Of a DNA stretch of 14,722 nt, positions 13,142 to 14,722 are shown piece after piece. The notes below the pieces were generated by a model. The model was not told where the DNA came from, ran no database searches, and was given only the letters and a program-made list of their open reading frames with translations. How positions within the stretch are numbered: position 1 is the stretch's first letter; each line of letters opens with the position of its first letter. The position numbers and the translations under genes were made by a program. This stretch comes from Gemmatimonadota bacterium (GTDB lineage Bacteria > Gemmatimonadota > Gemmatimonadetes > Longimicrobiales > Gaopeijiaceae): assembly GCA_007129525.1 (NCBI GenBank), contig SKVI01000016.1, forward strand, positions 1 to 14,722. Direction: 5' to 3'.

Positions 13142-14140
13142 TCAGGAGGACGGGGGTCGGTCCTCGTCTCGGCGGTACCTCACCGCCGGCTGCTCGTCTT
13201 CGTTCACCTCCAGCCGGAAGACGTCGGGACGGGCGTAGTGACCCACGGCGTCGAACTCGTAGCGGTGGCGGGCGATCTCGGACATGTCCAGGCGGGCGTG
13301 CAGGATCCCCGCCTCGCCGTGGAGGGGGCCGGCCAGGAGGGTCCCGTCGGGACCGTAGACGGCGCTTCCGCCCCGGCACATCTCCAGGGGCCAGCCCTCC
13401 AGCTCGTCGGCCACGGGGAGGTCGTCGGGGTAACGGTCCCGGGTCACGTACTGGTTGCACCCCAGCACGAAGCAGCGTCCCTCCACGGCGATGTGGCGGA
13501 GGGTGGCCTGCCAACGGTCCCGGTCGTCGGCGGTGGGGGCCAGGTAGATCTCCACGCCCTTCCCGTAGAGGGCCATCCGGGCCAGGGGCATGTAGTTCTC
13601 CCAGCAGATGAGACCCCCCACCCGTCCCAGCGGGGTGTCCAGCACCGGCAGGGTGCTCCCGTCGCCCTCACCCCAGATGAGCCGTTCAGCCGCCGTGGGC
13701 TTCAGCTTTCGATGCCGGCCCAGGAGCCGGCCGTCGGGGCCGAAGTGGGCCAGGGTGCAGTAGAGGGTGCCCCCCTTCCCTTCTTCCTTCTCCACCACCC
13801 CCACCGCCAGGTGCACCCCCGCCTCCCGGGCCGCCTGGCCCAGCTCCCGGCTCTCGGGTCCCGGCAGGGTGATGGCCGACGACCAGTAGCGGCGAAAGGT
13901 CTCCTTGCCGGCCTCGCTTCTCCCCCCCACCGCCGTCCCGAAGCGCAGTCCCCAGGGGTAGCCCCCCACGTAGGCCTCGGGGAAGAGGACCAGCCCGGCG
14001 CCCTCTCCGGCAGCCTGACGCGTGAGTCGGGCCACCTCGGCCACCGCTCCGGGAGTGTTGAAGGGGAACGCACGGGCCTGCACCACGGCCACCGGGACCG
14101 GGGGCGCGCCCTCCCCCGATCCCGTGCTCAGCTCAGCCAC
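13142..14140 (-). CDS. Nitrilase
   Basis: A carbon-nitrogen hydrolase that converts a nitrile to a carboxylic acid and ammonia; cytoplasmic. It is 332 aa, typical for true nitrilases. The catalytic Glu-Lys-Cys set is visible: Glu55 in FPEAYVGGYPWG, Lys145 in HRKLKPT, and Cys179 in the CWENYMPLAR segment. The CWEN motif and EAYVGGYPWG are characteristic of the nitrilase branch rather than the amidase, beta-ureidopropionase or cyanide dihydratase branches, although the natural substrate cannot be read from the sequence. The start is a GTG at 14140 that overlaps the end of the ribonucleotide reductase gene by 8 bases, with no strong ribosome binding site, so expression is probably coupled to it. 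It is followed by the FAS1 promoter region. Confidence 0.92.
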   Translation of the reverse strand: MAELSTGSGEGAPPVPVAVVQARAFPFNTPGAVAEVARLTRQAAGEGAGLVLFPEAYVGGYPWGLRFGTAVGGRSEAGKETFRRYWSSAITLPGPESRELGQAAREAGVHLAVGVVEKEEGKGGTLYCTLAHFGPDGRLLGRHRKLKPTAAERLIWGEGDGSTLPVLDTPLGRVGGLICWENYMPLARMALYGKGVEIYLAPTADDRDRWQATLRHIAVEGRCFVLGCNQYVTRDRYPDDLPVADELEGWPLEMCRGGSAVYGPDGTLLAGPLHGEAGILHARLDMSEIARHRYEFDAVGHYARPDVFRLEVNEDEQPAVRYRRDEDRPPSS

Positions 14141-14722
14141 ACTCGCTGAAGCCGCAGACGTGGCACTTCACGCACCCTTCCTCGTACGCCAGCTGGCCGG
14201 CCCCGCAGTCGGGGCAGCTCCCCAGGAAGGACTGCTCCATGTGGTCGGCCTGGAAGGCGGCCTGGGCGCCGGAGCTGCCCCCCGCGGGCCGGGTGGTCTC
14301 GCTGGCCGGTGCCGGCGCAGCGGAGCCCGTGGGCAACAGCTCCTCCTGCACCCCTTCCCGCTCCTGCAGGTAGCGCTCCATGGCCTGGGCGATGGCGTCG
14401 GGGGCCGAGAGCACCTTGTTGGGACCCACCCCCACAGCCCGGTCACACGAGATCCCCCGGAGCTGGTCCCGCACCGCGGTGATCGGGATCCCCGAGCGCA
14501 GCGCCAGCGAGGCCAGGCGGCCGATGGCCTCGGTGTCGGCCATGGCGGCGCCCCCCGCCTTCCCCAGAGTGCAGAAGACTTCGAAGGGGCGGCCCGACTC
14601 GTCCTCGTTGATGGTCACGTAGAGGTCGCCCAGGGGCGAGTTCATCTTGATGGTGCGGCCCCGGAGCATGGAGGGGCGCTGGCGCTTGTGGCGCCGGGCC
14701 CGGGCGTCCTCGTCCTGCTCCA
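14133..14722 (-). CDS. nrdJ: AdoCbl-dependent (class II) ribonucleotide reductase, C-terminal 195 residues (5' end outside window)
   Basis: Reduces ribonucleotides to deoxyribonucleotides using adenosylcobalamin. The frame is open to the right edge: upstream of the Met at 14669 the codons read EQDEDARARRHKRQRPS, so this Met is internal. Recognisable parts are RGRTIKMNSPLGDLYVTINEDE and RPFEVFCTLGKAGG, close to the end of the catalytic barrel in NrdJ proteins, then a helical region. A Ser/Ala/Pro-rich linker follows at roughly 110-140 from the right edge, and a cysteine-rich tail contains CPDCG and CVKCHVCGFSEC. The tail is the conserved C-terminal end carrying the cysteines that re-reduce the active site and a likely zinc ribbon. 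No ATP-cone is visible in this part. The stop overlaps the nitrilase start. Confidence 0.9.
   Translation of the reverse strand, partial: EQDEDARARRHKRQRPSMLRGRTIKMNSPLGDLYVTINEDESGRPFEVFCTLGKAGGAAMADTEAIGRLASLALRSGIPITAVRDQLRGISCDRAVGVGPNKVLSAPDAIAQAMERYLQEREGVQEELLPTGSAAPAPASETTRPAGGSSGAQAAFQADHMEQSFLGSCPDCGAGQLAYEEGCVKCHVCGFSECG

Noticed and set aside
12320..14149. 609-codon open frame on the plus strand across the FAS1 and nitrilase genes
   Set aside because: It is antisense to two clear genes, has low-complexity His/Gly/Val composition, and lacks a plausible domain.
1..14722. tRNA, rRNA, tmRNA, RNase P RNA, SRP RNA, CRISPR arrays and mobile elements
   Set aside because: I looked for conserved cores, repeat-spacer patterns and terminal inverted repeats by eye and saw none. 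A covariance-model scan would be decisive for structured RNAs.

Overview
This window comes from a GC-rich bacterial chromosome (roughly two-thirds G+C by eye). All coding frames are intact and tightly packed. The gene set is largely core metabolism and envelope: short-form glucose-6-phosphate isomerase, AdoCbl-dependent (class II) ribonucleotide reductase, class 1B dihydroorotate dehydrogenase, YtxH and YihY/BrkB proteins, and several secreted proteins. This would fit a Gram-negative such as a member of the Gemmatimonadota. That placement is an inference from style and gene content, not from a marker gene. No rRNA, tRNA, CRISPR array, insertion sequence or phage gene was seen.

Left block (1-8211, all on the minus strand, transcribed right to left): pyruvate kinase (pyk), a PhnP-like metallo-beta-lactamase-fold hydrolase, glucose-6-phosphate isomerase (pgi), a YtxH-type stress protein, a YihY/BrkB membrane protein fused in frame to an L,D-transpeptidase, SmpB, a secreted N-acetylmuramoyl-L-alanine amidase, and the first 222 codons of dihydroorotate dehydrogenase (pyrD), which runs off the left edge. 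Gaps are mostly under 45 bases. The hydrolase stop and the pgi start overlap as ATGA. A weak hairpin after pgi may divide the block into a glycolytic unit and an envelope/housekeeping unit.

Middle (8215-10900): a 254-base divergent intergenic region separates pyk from ribonuclease D (rnd, plus). Rnd is followed after 28 bases by a small unrecognised protein with an acidic tail. Convergent to it is a DksA/TraR-type C4 zinc-finger protein. Divergent from that is a small YggX-like protein carrying two extra CxxC motifs. Its ribosome binding site lies in the loop of a perfect hairpin.

Right block (10919-14722, all minus): ornithine aminotransferase (rocD), a FAS1 (fasciclin) lipoprotein, a nitrilase, and the C-terminal end of class II ribonucleotide reductase (nrdJ), which enters from the right edge and overlaps the nitrilase start by 8 bases. 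The FAS1 gene is isolated as its own unit. A long terminator-like hairpin lies downstream. Upstream is a 132-base spacer with a TTGACA promoter flanked by TGTACA repeats, two of them exactly 11 bases apart.

The two observations most worth following are the BrkB-L,D-transpeptidase fusion, which has a strong internal ribosome binding site and signal peptide at the junction, and the TGTACA-repeat promoter of the FAS1 lipoprotein, which resembles operators of AdoCbl-dependent MerR-family light sensors (CarH/LitR).
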